Positions 43,377 to 50,902 of a stretch of 64,000 nt of DNA are shown here, in pieces. The notes under the pieces were generated by a model. That model was not told where the DNA came from. It did no database searches and saw only the letters and a list, made by a program, of their open reading frames with translations. The number at the start of each line of letters is the position of its first letter. Position 1 is the stretch's first letter. Source of the stretch: an uncultured Eubacteriales bacterium (GTDB lineage: Bacteria; Bacillota; Clostridia; Oscillospirales; CAG-272). Both the position numbers and the translations under genes were made by a program. The stretch is from contig URDX01000008.1 in NCBI GenBank assembly GCA_900546695.1, forward strand, positions 1-64,000, written 5' to 3'.

Positions 43377-44801
43377 ATGGAAGAAATCAAGACTGTATCG
43401 GGCGATACCCGAACGGCTGGCACCCTCCCGCAGAAGAAGTCCGAGTCGAGTGCCGCAATGACTGCGATGCGCGGACTGTTCGGTGCCAGCTTTGTAGAGC
43501 TCGGCGCGTATCGCGGTTACCGCGACGACTCCGGCAGACATGTTCTCAGCAATACTCTCACAGGCTACGGCGCGGTGGCGGACACGCTCGTGTACGCTTT
43601 TGCGCAGGACGGTGAGGATAACGACGGAGCGATAACCGCTGTCTCCGCCGAGAAGATCGTCGCGCTTATCAACCGCAGCTGCGACGAGAACGCCCCGCTT
43701 GTCGGCTTTTTCAACAGCTGCGGCGCCCGTCTTGAGGACGGCGTATCCGCGCTTGCGGGCTACGGCAGGATAATGCGCGCGGTTGCGGCAAAGGGCGGAC
43801 ACGGTCCCCGTATCGCTGTCATCTGCGGCAGCTGCACGGGCGGACTCGCAGTTATCGCCGAAATGTTTGACGTTGTAATTGCAACCGAGGATTCCGACTT
43901 TTACGTAAATCCCCCTTACATCGCCCGCGATGCACTCGAGGATGACGGCATTCCCGCTCCCGAGCTCGGCACGGCGCATGCAGCGGCGCTCCGCGGCGAG
44001 GTCGCAATGCTCTGCCCGTCGCTTGAGACCGCTATCGGCGAGGTCGTTCGTCTGCTCGGCTTCATCTCGTATCCCGCAGGCGAGACAAACGACGATTACA
44101 ACCGCAGCACCGCCCGTGTTGCGGACATCATGAAGGACCCTGCGTACGACGCACACGGCGTTATCGCCGAGATATGCGACGACGGTGAATATTTCGAGAG
44201 CAAGCCCGGCTATGCTTCCGAGCTGCTTACCGTTTTCGGACGCATCTGCGGCGACACCGTTGCTATCGTAGCATCTAACCCCGGTCACCATGACGGCTAT
44301 CTCTCCGAGCGCGCAGCGGGCAAGGCATACGCTTTTGTAGCGCTTGCCGCATCGCTCGATATCCCCGTTGTAACGCTTGTCGATACCGCGGGCTTTGATA
44401 CCACATCGTACACCGAGATAGAGCGTGCATCCACAAGAATGGCGCGGCTTGCAACGACCTATGCGGAATCGAACAATGCTCACGTCACCGTCATCACGGG
44501 CAGGGCATACGGTACTGCATCCGTGCTGCTCGGCTCGCGCGCGATAGGCTCGGATATCTGCCTTGCACTCGAGGGCGCGGATATCAGTATAATCACTCCC
44601 GAGACGGCTGTTCAGTTCATGTACGGCGACGAGATAGACTCCGCCGCTGACCCGCGTGAAGCACGCCGCGCACGCATCGCCGAGTGGAAGGAAAAGCACG
44701 GCGGTACGGGCGAGGCTGCAATAGAGGGCGAGATCGACGATATAATCGCTCCCGCAGAGCTCCGCGCACGCATTGCGGCTGCTGTCAAGGAATTCAGATG
44801 A
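43377..44801 (+). CDS. Carboxyltransferase subunit, MmdA/acyl-CoA carboxyltransferase type
   Basis: A 474-residue crotonase-fold carboxyltransferase related to the alpha subunit of methylmalonyl-CoA decarboxylase and to acetyl-CoA carboxylase alpha/beta fusions. Two halves are seen: an N-half with VGFFNSCGARLEDGVSALAGYGRI and ICGSCTGGLAVIAEMFDVVI (oxyanion-hole region), and a C-half with PVVTLVDTAGFD, VTVITGRAYGTASVLLGSRA and a C-terminal WKEKHGGTGEAAIEGEIDDII. It is shorter than typical MmdA (about 510), lacking the usual N-terminal region. GAAGGGAAG stands upstream of the ATG. As the first gene of the operon it probably moves a carboxyl group from an acyl-CoA or similar substrate to biotin. 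Confidence 0.8.
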   Translation: MEEIKTVSGDTRTAGTLPQKKSESSAAMTAMRGLFGASFVELGAYRGYRDDSGRHVLSNTLTGYGAVADTLVYAFAQDGEDNDGAITAVSAEKIVALINRSCDENAPLVGFFNSCGARLEDGVSALAGYGRIMRAVAAKGGHGPRIAVICGSCTGGLAVIAEMFDVVIATEDSDFYVNPPYIARDALEDDGIPAPELGTAHAAALRGEVAMLCPSLETAIGEVVRLLGFISYPAGETNDDYNRSTARVADIMKDPAYDAHGVIAEICDDGEYFESKPGYASELLTVFGRICGDTVAIVASNPGHHDGYLSERAAGKAYAFVALAASLDIPVVTLVDTAGFDTTSYTEIERASTRMARLATTYAESNNAHVTVITGRAYGTASVLLGSRAIGSDICLALEGADISIITPETAVQFMYGDEIDSAADPREARRARIAEWKEKHGGTGEAAIEGEIDDIIAPAELRARIAAAVKEFR

Positions 44802-44817
44802 TCGGAGGACTCAGATA

Positions 44818-45198
44818 ATGGTCACAGAGGTTACAACGGCGGTTGCCGACAGCCTGACCAACACCGCCCCGATGGGCGAGCGTATGGCTCTCGGACTGCA
44901 AACCACACTTCTCGGTCTTGGTACGGTCTTTGCCGTGCTTGTGATACTGATGGTCGTGCTATTGCTCTTCCGTCTGTTCTTCTATACGATACCGAACAGA
45001 AAGCAGCACGCAGCGGTCGATGCATCGCCCGCACCCGAGGCTGCACCTGCGGCATCTGATTTCGGCTCCGACGATAACGGCGCACTTGCCGCGGCAATTA
45101 CCGCAGCGGTAGCGGCGTATCTTGATGCCGAAGCAGCAGAGCAGGGCAGCACGGCAGCGCCCGCATTCCGCGTTGTTAATTTCCGCCGCGCAAGATGA
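44818..45198 (+). CDS. Gamma (OadG-type) subunit of the sodium-pumping decarboxylase
   Basis: Small membrane anchor of the complex, 126 residues. One N-terminal transmembrane segment (LGLGTVFAVLVILMVVLLLF) is followed by an Ala/Pro/Glu-rich linker and a short C-terminal region AAAITAAVAAYL, the OadG pattern seen in Firmicutes. ATG 44818 follows GGAGG by nine bases; an upstream frame extension overlapping the previous gene is rejected. The subunit is thought to hold the carboxyltransferase and beta subunits together. Confidence 0.8.
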   Translation: MVTEVTTAVADSLTNTAPMGERMALGLQTTLLGLGTVFAVLVILMVVLLLFRLFFYTIPNRKQHAAVDASPAPEAAPAASDFGSDDNGALAAAITAAVAAYLDAEAAEQGSTAAPAFRVVNFRRAR

Positions 45199-45323
45199 GC
45201 GCGGAGTCGGGCAGAGTGCCCGCATGAACGGCAGGGGTCGACACATTCCCCCGTCGCCGTCGGTCGCTGCGCGCATCGGACGGCATAAAAATAATATTAA
45301 TTCCGTGAAAGGAAGAGACTGAT

Positions 45324-45686
45324 ATGAGAACATTCAATGTTAAGGTTAACGGCGTATCCTACGCAGTAGAGGTTGAAGAGGTCGGCTCGACCGCAGCTCC
45401 CGCAGCCGCAGCAGCACCGACCGCAGCACCCGCACCCGCGGCAGCACCCGCTCCCGCACCCGCAGCAGGCGCAGGCGACCCCATCAAGGCACCCATGCAG
45501 GGCACCATTGTTAAGGTAAACGTAGGCGTAGGCGACGCAGTAAAGAAGGGCGATGTCGTCTGCCTGCTCGAGGCAATGAAGATGGAGAACGAGATTTTCG
45601 CACCCCGCGACGGTAAGGTTACGGGCGTTCTCTGCAAGCAGGGCGACGCTGTCAAGATCGACGACGTACTTGTTACTATTCAGTAA
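45324..45686 (+). CDS. Biotin carrier subunit of the decarboxylase
   Basis: A 120-residue biotin/lipoyl-attachment protein. The N-terminal strand (MRTFNVKVNGVSYAVEVEEV) leads into an Ala/Pro linker of about 30 residues, then the carrier domain with the biotinylation motif EAMKMEN, where Lys86 is the modified residue, 35 residues from the end as usual. It carries carboxybiotin from the carboxyltransferase to the membrane beta subunit. It lies between the gamma and beta genes, 126 bases after the former. Confidence 0.95.
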   Translation: MRTFNVKVNGVSYAVEVEEVGSTAAPAAAAAPTAAPAPAAAPAPAPAAGAGDPIKAPMQGTIVKVNVGVGDAVKKGDVVCLLEAMKMENEIFAPRDGKVTGVLCKQGDAVKIDDVLVTIQ

Positions 45687-45718
45687 TGCGCAGTCTCGTG
45701 AAAGAACGGTAATCTGCC

Positions 45719-46900
45719 ATGCTTGAAACGATACAGAATTTTTTAAACACGACCGGCATCAGTCAGATGATGATCGGTGACACGCCTGCATGGAAGTATG
45801 TTGCCATGTGGGTGATAATCGGCGTGCTCTTTTATCTCGCCGTTGTCAAGAAGTTTGAGCCCCTGCTGCTGCTGCCGATAGCATTCGGCATGCTGCTTGC
45901 AAATCTGCCGGGTGCCGACCTGTTCCATTCCGAATTCTTCTTCGGAGATACGGTCGACTTCGGCGCGGTGCTGCATAACGGCGGACTGCTCGACCTGATA
46001 TACCTCGGAGTCAAGCTCGGAATATACCCGTCGATAATCTTTATGGGTGTCGGCGCTATGACCGATTTTGCTCCGCTTATCGCGGATCCTAAGTCGCTGC
46101 TGCTCGGCGCTGCCGCTCAGTTCGGCGTTTTCGCGGCATTTACGGGTGCGCTTGCGCTCGGCTTCTCGCCCGAGGCTGCATCCGCTATCGGCATCATCGG
46201 CGGTGCGGACGGTCCTACCGCGATTCTTGTTACAAAGATACTCGCACCTACCCTTCTCGGAGCCATCGCCATCGCGGCATACTCCTACATGGCGCTTATC
46301 CCGGTCATTCAGCCTCCGCTGATGAAGGCGCTTACGACTAAGCGCGAGCGCACCATACACATGGAGCGCCCGAGAACGGTCAAGAAGATAGAAATAGTTC
46401 TCTTCCCGATAGTTGTTACCCTTGTTGTCAGCCTTATCGTTCCGTCGGCTACGCCCCTTGTCGGCTTCCTCATGCTCGGCAATCTCTTTAACGTCAGCGG
46501 TGTTACCGAGCGTCTGTCAAAGACGGTCCAGAACGAGCTCATCAACATCACGACCGTCCTCCTCGGAGTATCGGTCGGCGGTACCGCAAACGCGAATAAC
46601 TTCCTTTCCATGCAGACTATCAAGATTCTTATTCTCGGCGTTGCCGCATTCGCGCTTTCAACGGTCGGCGGTCTGCTGCTCGGAAAGCTCATGTGCTTCC
46701 TGACGCACGGCAAGGTCAATCCGCTTATCGGCTCTGCGGGCGTTTCCGCCGTCCCTATGGCGGCGCGCGTTTCTCAGACGGTAGGACAGAAGGAGGACCC
46801 CTCCAACTTCCTGCTCATGAACGCAATGGGACCGAACGTTGCCGGAGTTATCGGCTCTGCGGTCGCCGCGGGCGTGCTGCTTGCCACCTTCGGAAAGTAA
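45719..46900 (+). CDS. oadB: Beta subunit (sodium pump) of the decarboxylase
   Basis: Integral membrane protein of 393 residues that decarboxylates carboxybiotin and exports sodium ions. It shows many hydrophobic helices and the family hallmark GIIGGADGPTAI with the essential aspartate, plus the conserved NLFNVSGVTERL and GSAGVSAVPMAARVSQ segments that form the second sodium site. The start follows only a weak ribosome site (AAAGAACGG). It lies 32 bases after the biotin carrier gene and 27 bases before the second carboxyltransferase. Confidence 0.95.
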   Translation: MLETIQNFLNTTGISQMMIGDTPAWKYVAMWVIIGVLFYLAVVKKFEPLLLLPIAFGMLLANLPGADLFHSEFFFGDTVDFGAVLHNGGLLDLIYLGVKLGIYPSIIFMGVGAMTDFAPLIADPKSLLLGAAAQFGVFAAFTGALALGFSPEAASAIGIIGGADGPTAILVTKILAPTLLGAIAIAAYSYMALIPVIQPPLMKALTTKRERTIHMERPRTVKKIEIVLFPIVVTLVVSLIVPSATPLVGFLMLGNLFNVSGVTERLSKTVQNELINITTVLLGVSVGGTANANNFLSMQTIKILILGVAAFALSTVGGLLLGKLMCFLTHGKVNPLIGSAGVSAVPMAARVSQTVGQKEDPSNFLLMNAMGPNVAGVIGSAVAAGVLLATFGK

Positions 46901-46927
46901 GCGATTTTTCAGAAAGGAATCAATCTC

Positions 46928-48331
46928 ATGGCACAGAATAGAAAGATAAAGATCTGCGAGACCGGTCTGCGCGATGCGCATCAGTCTCTTATTGCTACAA
47001 GAATGACCACAGAGGATATGCTTCCCGTGCTCGGTGCGATGGACAAGGTCGGCTACCATGCTCTCGAGGCATGGGGCGGCGCTACCTTCGATGCATGCCT
47101 GCGCTTCCTCGGCGAGGACCCGTGGAAGAGACTCCGCGTTATCCGTGATGCGGTTAAGAATACCAAGCTCCAGATGCTTTTCCGCGGTCAGAACATCCTC
47201 GGCTACCGTCATTACGCCGACGACGTTGTTGCATATTTCGTACAGAAGTCGGTTGCTAACGGCATCGACATCATTCGTATCTTCGACGCACTGAACGACC
47301 CCCGCAACCTCAAGACCGCTATCGACGCTACAAAGCGCGAGGGCGGACATGTTCAGGTCGCTATCTCGTACACTACCAGCCCCGTGCACACCTGTGAGGC
47401 GTTTGCAGACTATGCGGCTACCATCGCCGACATGGGCGCAGACTCCATCTGCATAAAGGATATGGCGGGTCTGCTCACCCCCTTTGCCGCAGAGGAGCTT
47501 GTCAAGGCTATCAAGGCTAAGGTCGATCTGCCGCTCGAGCTGCACACGCACTACACGACGGGGCTTGCTTCGATGACGCTGCTCAAGGCTATCGAGGCGG
47601 GCGTTGATATCGTTGATACCGCTATCTCTCCGCTTGCGCTCGGAACGAGTCAGCCGCCTACAGAGTCGATGGTCGCTGCACTTGCGGATTCGCCCTACGA
47701 CACGGGGCTCTCGCTTGAGGCTCTTGAGCCCGTACGCGCTCACTTTGCAAAGCTGCGCGAGAAGTACATTGAGCAGGGTTTGCTCGACCCCACCGTTCTC
47801 AAGGTGGACGTAAACGCACTGCGCTATCAGGTCCCCGGAGGAATGCTCTCAAACCTTGTTTCTCAGCTTAAGAACGCAGGTAAGAGCGAGCTGCTCCCCG
47901 AGGTGCTCAGCGAGGTTCCGCGCGTCCGCGCAGATGCGGGTTATCCCCCGCTCGTTACCCCGTCGTCTCAGATCGTCGGTACCCAGGCGGTGTTCAACGT
48001 TCTCAGCGGCGAGCGCTATAAGATGGTATCTAAGGAGTTCACAGGTCTCGTCGCAGGTGAGTACGGCAGAACGCCCGCACCCATCGACCTCGATTTCAAG
48101 AAGAAGATACTCGGCGACCGCCCCGAGATAACCTGCCGCCCCGCAGACCTGCTCCAGCCCGAGCTCGATAAGCTCCGCGAGGAGGTCGCACCCTACGCAG
48201 AACAGGAGGAGGACGTTCTCTCCTATGCGCTGTTCGGTCAGGTCGCACTTGATTTCTTCAAGCGCAGACAGTCTAAGAAATATCACGTCGACGAGAACGC
48301 AGACAAAAAGAGCGGTGTTCATACCGTCTGA
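46928..48331 (+). CDS. oadA: Oxaloacetate decarboxylase-type alpha carboxyltransferase (no biotin domain)
   Basis: A 467-residue HMGL/PYC-type carboxyltransferase, as in the alpha subunit of oxaloacetate decarboxylase and pyruvate carboxylase subunit B. It has ETGLRDAHQSL at the catalytic barrel start, the carbamylated-lysine region in DSICIKDMAGLLTP, and the zinc motif HTHYTTGLAS. It ends after the PYC conserved carboxylase domain with no biotinyl domain, so it must use the separate carrier at 45324. GAAAGGAA precedes the ATG. Reaction inferred: transfer of the carboxyl group of oxaloacetate to biotin, giving pyruvate. Confidence 0.93.
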   Translation: MAQNRKIKICETGLRDAHQSLIATRMTTEDMLPVLGAMDKVGYHALEAWGGATFDACLRFLGEDPWKRLRVIRDAVKNTKLQMLFRGQNILGYRHYADDVVAYFVQKSVANGIDIIRIFDALNDPRNLKTAIDATKREGGHVQVAISYTTSPVHTCEAFADYAATIADMGADSICIKDMAGLLTPFAAEELVKAIKAKVDLPLELHTHYTTGLASMTLLKAIEAGVDIVDTAISPLALGTSQPPTESMVAALADSPYDTGLSLEALEPVRAHFAKLREKYIEQGLLDPTVLKVDVNALRYQVPGGMLSNLVSQLKNAGKSELLPEVLSEVPRVRADAGYPPLVTPSSQIVGTQAVFNVLSGERYKMVSKEFTGLVAGEYGRTPAPIDLDFKKKILGDRPEITCRPADLLQPELDKLREEVAPYAEQEEDVLSYALFGQVALDFFKRRQSKKYHVDENADKKSGVHTV

Positions 48332-48393
48332 TCTCGCGCGGACGTGTGATTTCAGAGGCAGTATTATCCGATGTTTCCCGCTGCGGCGGGCAG

Positions 48394-48426
48394 AAAGCAG
48401 TACGGACCTTTTCCGTGCTGCTTTTT
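48394..48426 (+). terminator. Terminator of the decarboxylase operon
   Basis: AAAGCAGTACGGA at 48394-48406 pairs with TCCGTGCTGCTTT from 48412 (one wobble), followed by further T residues. Confidence 0.85.
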
Positions 48427-48703
48427 ACTGTCTGTAAGTGAGTTTTACAATTAATGTTTTGCGTGACCGCGCTGCCGTTATGCACCGTCGGGATGCATAT
48501 GCCCGAACGCTGCATACCGAGCTTTGTATGCAGCGGCTGTGCTTTCACGGTTGAGACAATTTGCATTGCAGCGACGGTGCACGCCTATGCGGGGTAGTTG
48601 CAGACTGTGTCTGCTTTTTCGACGTAACATTGCCGAGTACATTGTTTTACGGGGGCAAGGCTTACAAAAAAGTGCCGAAAATTCGGTAAACGAGAAAATA
48701 GTG

Positions 48704-48732
48704 TTTACAATTTGACAAATATGTGTTAAAAT
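48704..48732 (+). promoter_or_regulatory. Sigma-A promoter of the nucleotidyltransferase-DivIVA operon
   Basis: TTTACA at 48704-48709, 17-base spacer, TAAAAT at 48727-48732. Confidence 0.7.
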
Positions 48733-48816
48733 ACTCTTGTTACATTAACAAGAAGATTGCTTCATATCATAAATACTACGATGCTGCGCGCTGCGCGGCG
48801 GTGAAAGGAAATTAAA

Positions 48817-49566
48817 ATGAAGGCTATAATCATGGCAGGCGGCAAGGGAACGAGACTGTACGATAATGAGCATCCCTGCCCGAAGGTCCTGCGCGAGGCT
48901 TGCGGCAGACCGCTTATCTCTTATGTGTTCGATTCCATTGATTTTATTCCCGACGAGGATATTACCGTTGTTGTAGGCTTTATGGCTGACGAGGTAAAGG
49001 CGGCGTTCCCCGAGCGCCGTTATGCGCTGCAGGGTCAGGACGGCTACGGCACGGGCTATGCGGTCCGCTGCGCGATAGAGCAGTCGGGGCTTGAGGATTA
49101 CAAGGGAGATGTCGTTATTCTCAGCGGCGATGTTCCGTGCATCAAGCGTGAGACGGTCGAGCAGCTCTGCCGTGAGCATGAGGGGAGCGGAAACAGCTGC
49201 ACCATACTCACATGCGTCAGCGAGAGGGCACTGCCGTTCGGCAGGATCATCCGCGATGCAGACGGCAGAATCACGGGGATACGCGAGCACAAGGACTGCA
49301 CCCCCGAGGAGCGGGAGATAAAGGAGCTGAATGTCGGGCTGTACGTTTTCCGCTGTGACCGACTGGTCGACGCTCTCGGAAAGATAAATTCCGACAATGC
49401 GGCGGGCGAGTACTATCTCACCGACGTTCCGAAGATAATGCTCGAATGCGGCGACAGGGTCGGTTCGACTACCACCACCGACGAGCGCGAGCTGCTCGGT
49501 GTCAACACGCCGGACGATCTCGCAACGGTCGAGGCGATAATACGCGCATCACAAAAGAATAACTGA
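48817..49566 (+). CDS. GlmU-like sugar-1-phosphate nucleotidyltransferase, single domain
   Basis: A 249-residue nucleotidyltransferase whose sequence follows the pyrophosphorylase half of GlmU (UDP-GlcNAc synthesis): the nucleotide loop AIIMAGGKGTRL with the following PCPKVL lysine, QGQDGYGTGYAV, the metal-site VILSGDVPCI, then PFGRIIRDADGRITGI and the product-side VGLYVFRCD with YYLTDVPKIM. It stops before the left-handed beta-helix acetyltransferase domain of bifunctional GlmU, so it either supplies a dedicated nucleotide sugar or is a regulator. Substrate is inferred from similarity only. It is followed after 17 bases by the DivIVA-like gene. Confidence 0.85.
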   Translation: MKAIIMAGGKGTRLYDNEHPCPKVLREACGRPLISYVFDSIDFIPDEDITVVVGFMADEVKAAFPERRYALQGQDGYGTGYAVRCAIEQSGLEDYKGDVVILSGDVPCIKRETVEQLCREHEGSGNSCTILTCVSERALPFGRIIRDADGRITGIREHKDCTPEEREIKELNVGLYVFRCDRLVDALGKINSDNAAGEYYLTDVPKIMLECGDRVGSTTTTDERELLGVNTPDDLATVEAIIRASQKNN

Positions 49567-49583
49567 AAAGGTCTGAATTATAA

Positions 49584-50642
49584 ATGCTTGATAAGATGCC
49601 CGCACCCACCTTCCGCACTGCGGTCGGCGGGTATAACAAGGACGATATTAATAATTACATAAGAGAGACGAACGCGAGCTTTCTCGCGTCATCGAAGGAG
49701 TACGAGGATCGCATTCACGATCTGAGTACATCGGTTGCGGAGCGCGACCGCACGATAGCTGAGCTGAAAAAGAAGCTCTCGGCGGCAGACAGTGAGGAAC
49801 TGAGCAGGCTGCGTCTGAAAAACGGCGAGCTCTCGGATGCCCTTGCAAGCGTCGGCGAGGAGAATCGGCGCTTCGGCGAGCGGATAAAGGAGCTTGAGCG
49901 CGAGCTTGCCGAGCTGCGTGCCGCAGAGGCTGAGGAGGCGGAGGAAGAGCCCGTACCGGAGGAAAAGCAGAAGGCTGAGGCGTACGACAAGGTCTCCGCG
50001 CAGATAGGCAGGATACTGCTCGATGCACGCGAAAATGCCGAGTCGGTCATTGCCGCGGCGCAGTCGGAGGCGGATGAGATACGCGCGCAGGCGCGCGATG
50101 AGCTTGAGGCTGCGCGCAGCGAGGCTGACGGGATGCGCCGTGATGTCGAGGAGGATTGCCGCAGAACGAAGGAAAAGCTCCGCAATGTCGGCACTGCGTT
50201 CGGTTGCTCGGTCGACGATATGGCAAAGCGCATCGAGCGAGAGGTCGGGCTGGTAATAGGAAATGTCTGCGGCATGCTGCGCAGTGCAGCTGACGGCGCG
50301 GACGAGGAGATAAGCGAGCTCTCACATAAGCTCGGGGTAGAGTGCGAGAGCATGCTCGATTCGGCGCTCCGCAGCGCAAAGCGCGATGTGGCAAGCGCTA
50401 CGGGCGTTCCCGCGGACGAGCTGCATGCGGTCCGCCGCAGTGAAATGCGCGAGGACAGGATGCGCGAGGACAGACCGCGCGACGAGCGGTCGCGTGAGCA
50501 GGGTCGCACCGACGGACAGCGCATCGTGCCGTCCCGCGAGGACAGAGCACGCGCAGAGGCGAGACGCGAGGAGCAGAGAAGGACTGCGCAGAGGCAGGAT
50601 CAGGGCTTCCGCAGCGTATTTTCGCAGCGTGAGAAAAAGTGA
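49584..50642 (+). CDS. DivIVA-domain coiled-coil protein
   Basis: Probable cell-division or polarity protein of 352 residues. The N-terminus (FRTAVGGYNKDDINNYI) is the DivIVA membrane-binding/crossed-helix region, followed by a coiled coil to about residue 115 (AERDRTIAELKKKL and later segments), a Glu-rich spacer, a second heptad-rich region (about 135-280) and an Arg/Glu-rich disordered tail with repeated REDR-type units. AAAAGGTCTG precedes the ATG. It is coupled with the nucleotidyltransferase in one operon and ended by a terminator 40 bases after the stop. Confidence 0.75.
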   Translation: MLDKMPAPTFRTAVGGYNKDDINNYIRETNASFLASSKEYEDRIHDLSTSVAERDRTIAELKKKLSAADSEELSRLRLKNGELSDALASVGEENRRFGERIKELERELAELRAAEAEEAEEEPVPEEKQKAEAYDKVSAQIGRILLDARENAESVIAAAQSEADEIRAQARDELEAARSEADGMRRDVEEDCRRTKEKLRNVGTAFGCSVDDMAKRIEREVGLVIGNVCGMLRSAADGADEEISELSHKLGVECESMLDSALRSAKRDVASATGVPADELHAVRRSEMREDRMREDRPRDERSREQGRTDGQRIVPSREDRARAEARREEQRRTAQRQDQGFRSVFSQREKK

Positions 50643-50680
50643 TATCGTCTGAGGCTTACGCGAAAAGAATATAGTTAAAC

Positions 50681-50719
50681 TATGGAGACTTTTTCAATGT
50701 GATTAAGTCTCCGTATTTT
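50681..50719 (+). terminator. Terminator after the DivIVA-like gene
   Basis: TATGGAGACTT at 50681-50691 pairs with AAGTCTCCGTA at 50705-50715 (one wobble), followed by TTTT. Confidence 0.75.
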
Positions 50720-50902
50720 GACTCAGCAGTGCTGCGGCGCACGGGTCTGAGAGAAAATATACGGAGTATTTTGGGCTTGGCGGCGTTGCGATTTCAGCTT
50801 GTGTGATTTGCATGAATGGAATCTATGCACGCGCAATGCAGACCGACCGCCGAGATGGCTCCGAACGGTAACGATACAAAGATGCGAAGGGAGGTGCGGC
50901 AG

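Larger units (their letters stand above)
48332..48816. other. Intergenic region after the decarboxylase operon
   Basis: About 485 bases: the operon terminator at 48394-48426, a featureless middle part, and the next promoter at 48704-48732. A TTGACA at 48712 overlaps that promoter but has no suitably spaced -10 box. Confidence 0.5.

Noticed and set aside
48712..48737. TTGACA at 48712 as -35 box
   Set aside because: Candidate -10 boxes lie only 9 or 14 bases away; TTTACA at 48704 with TAAAAT at a 17-base distance fits better.
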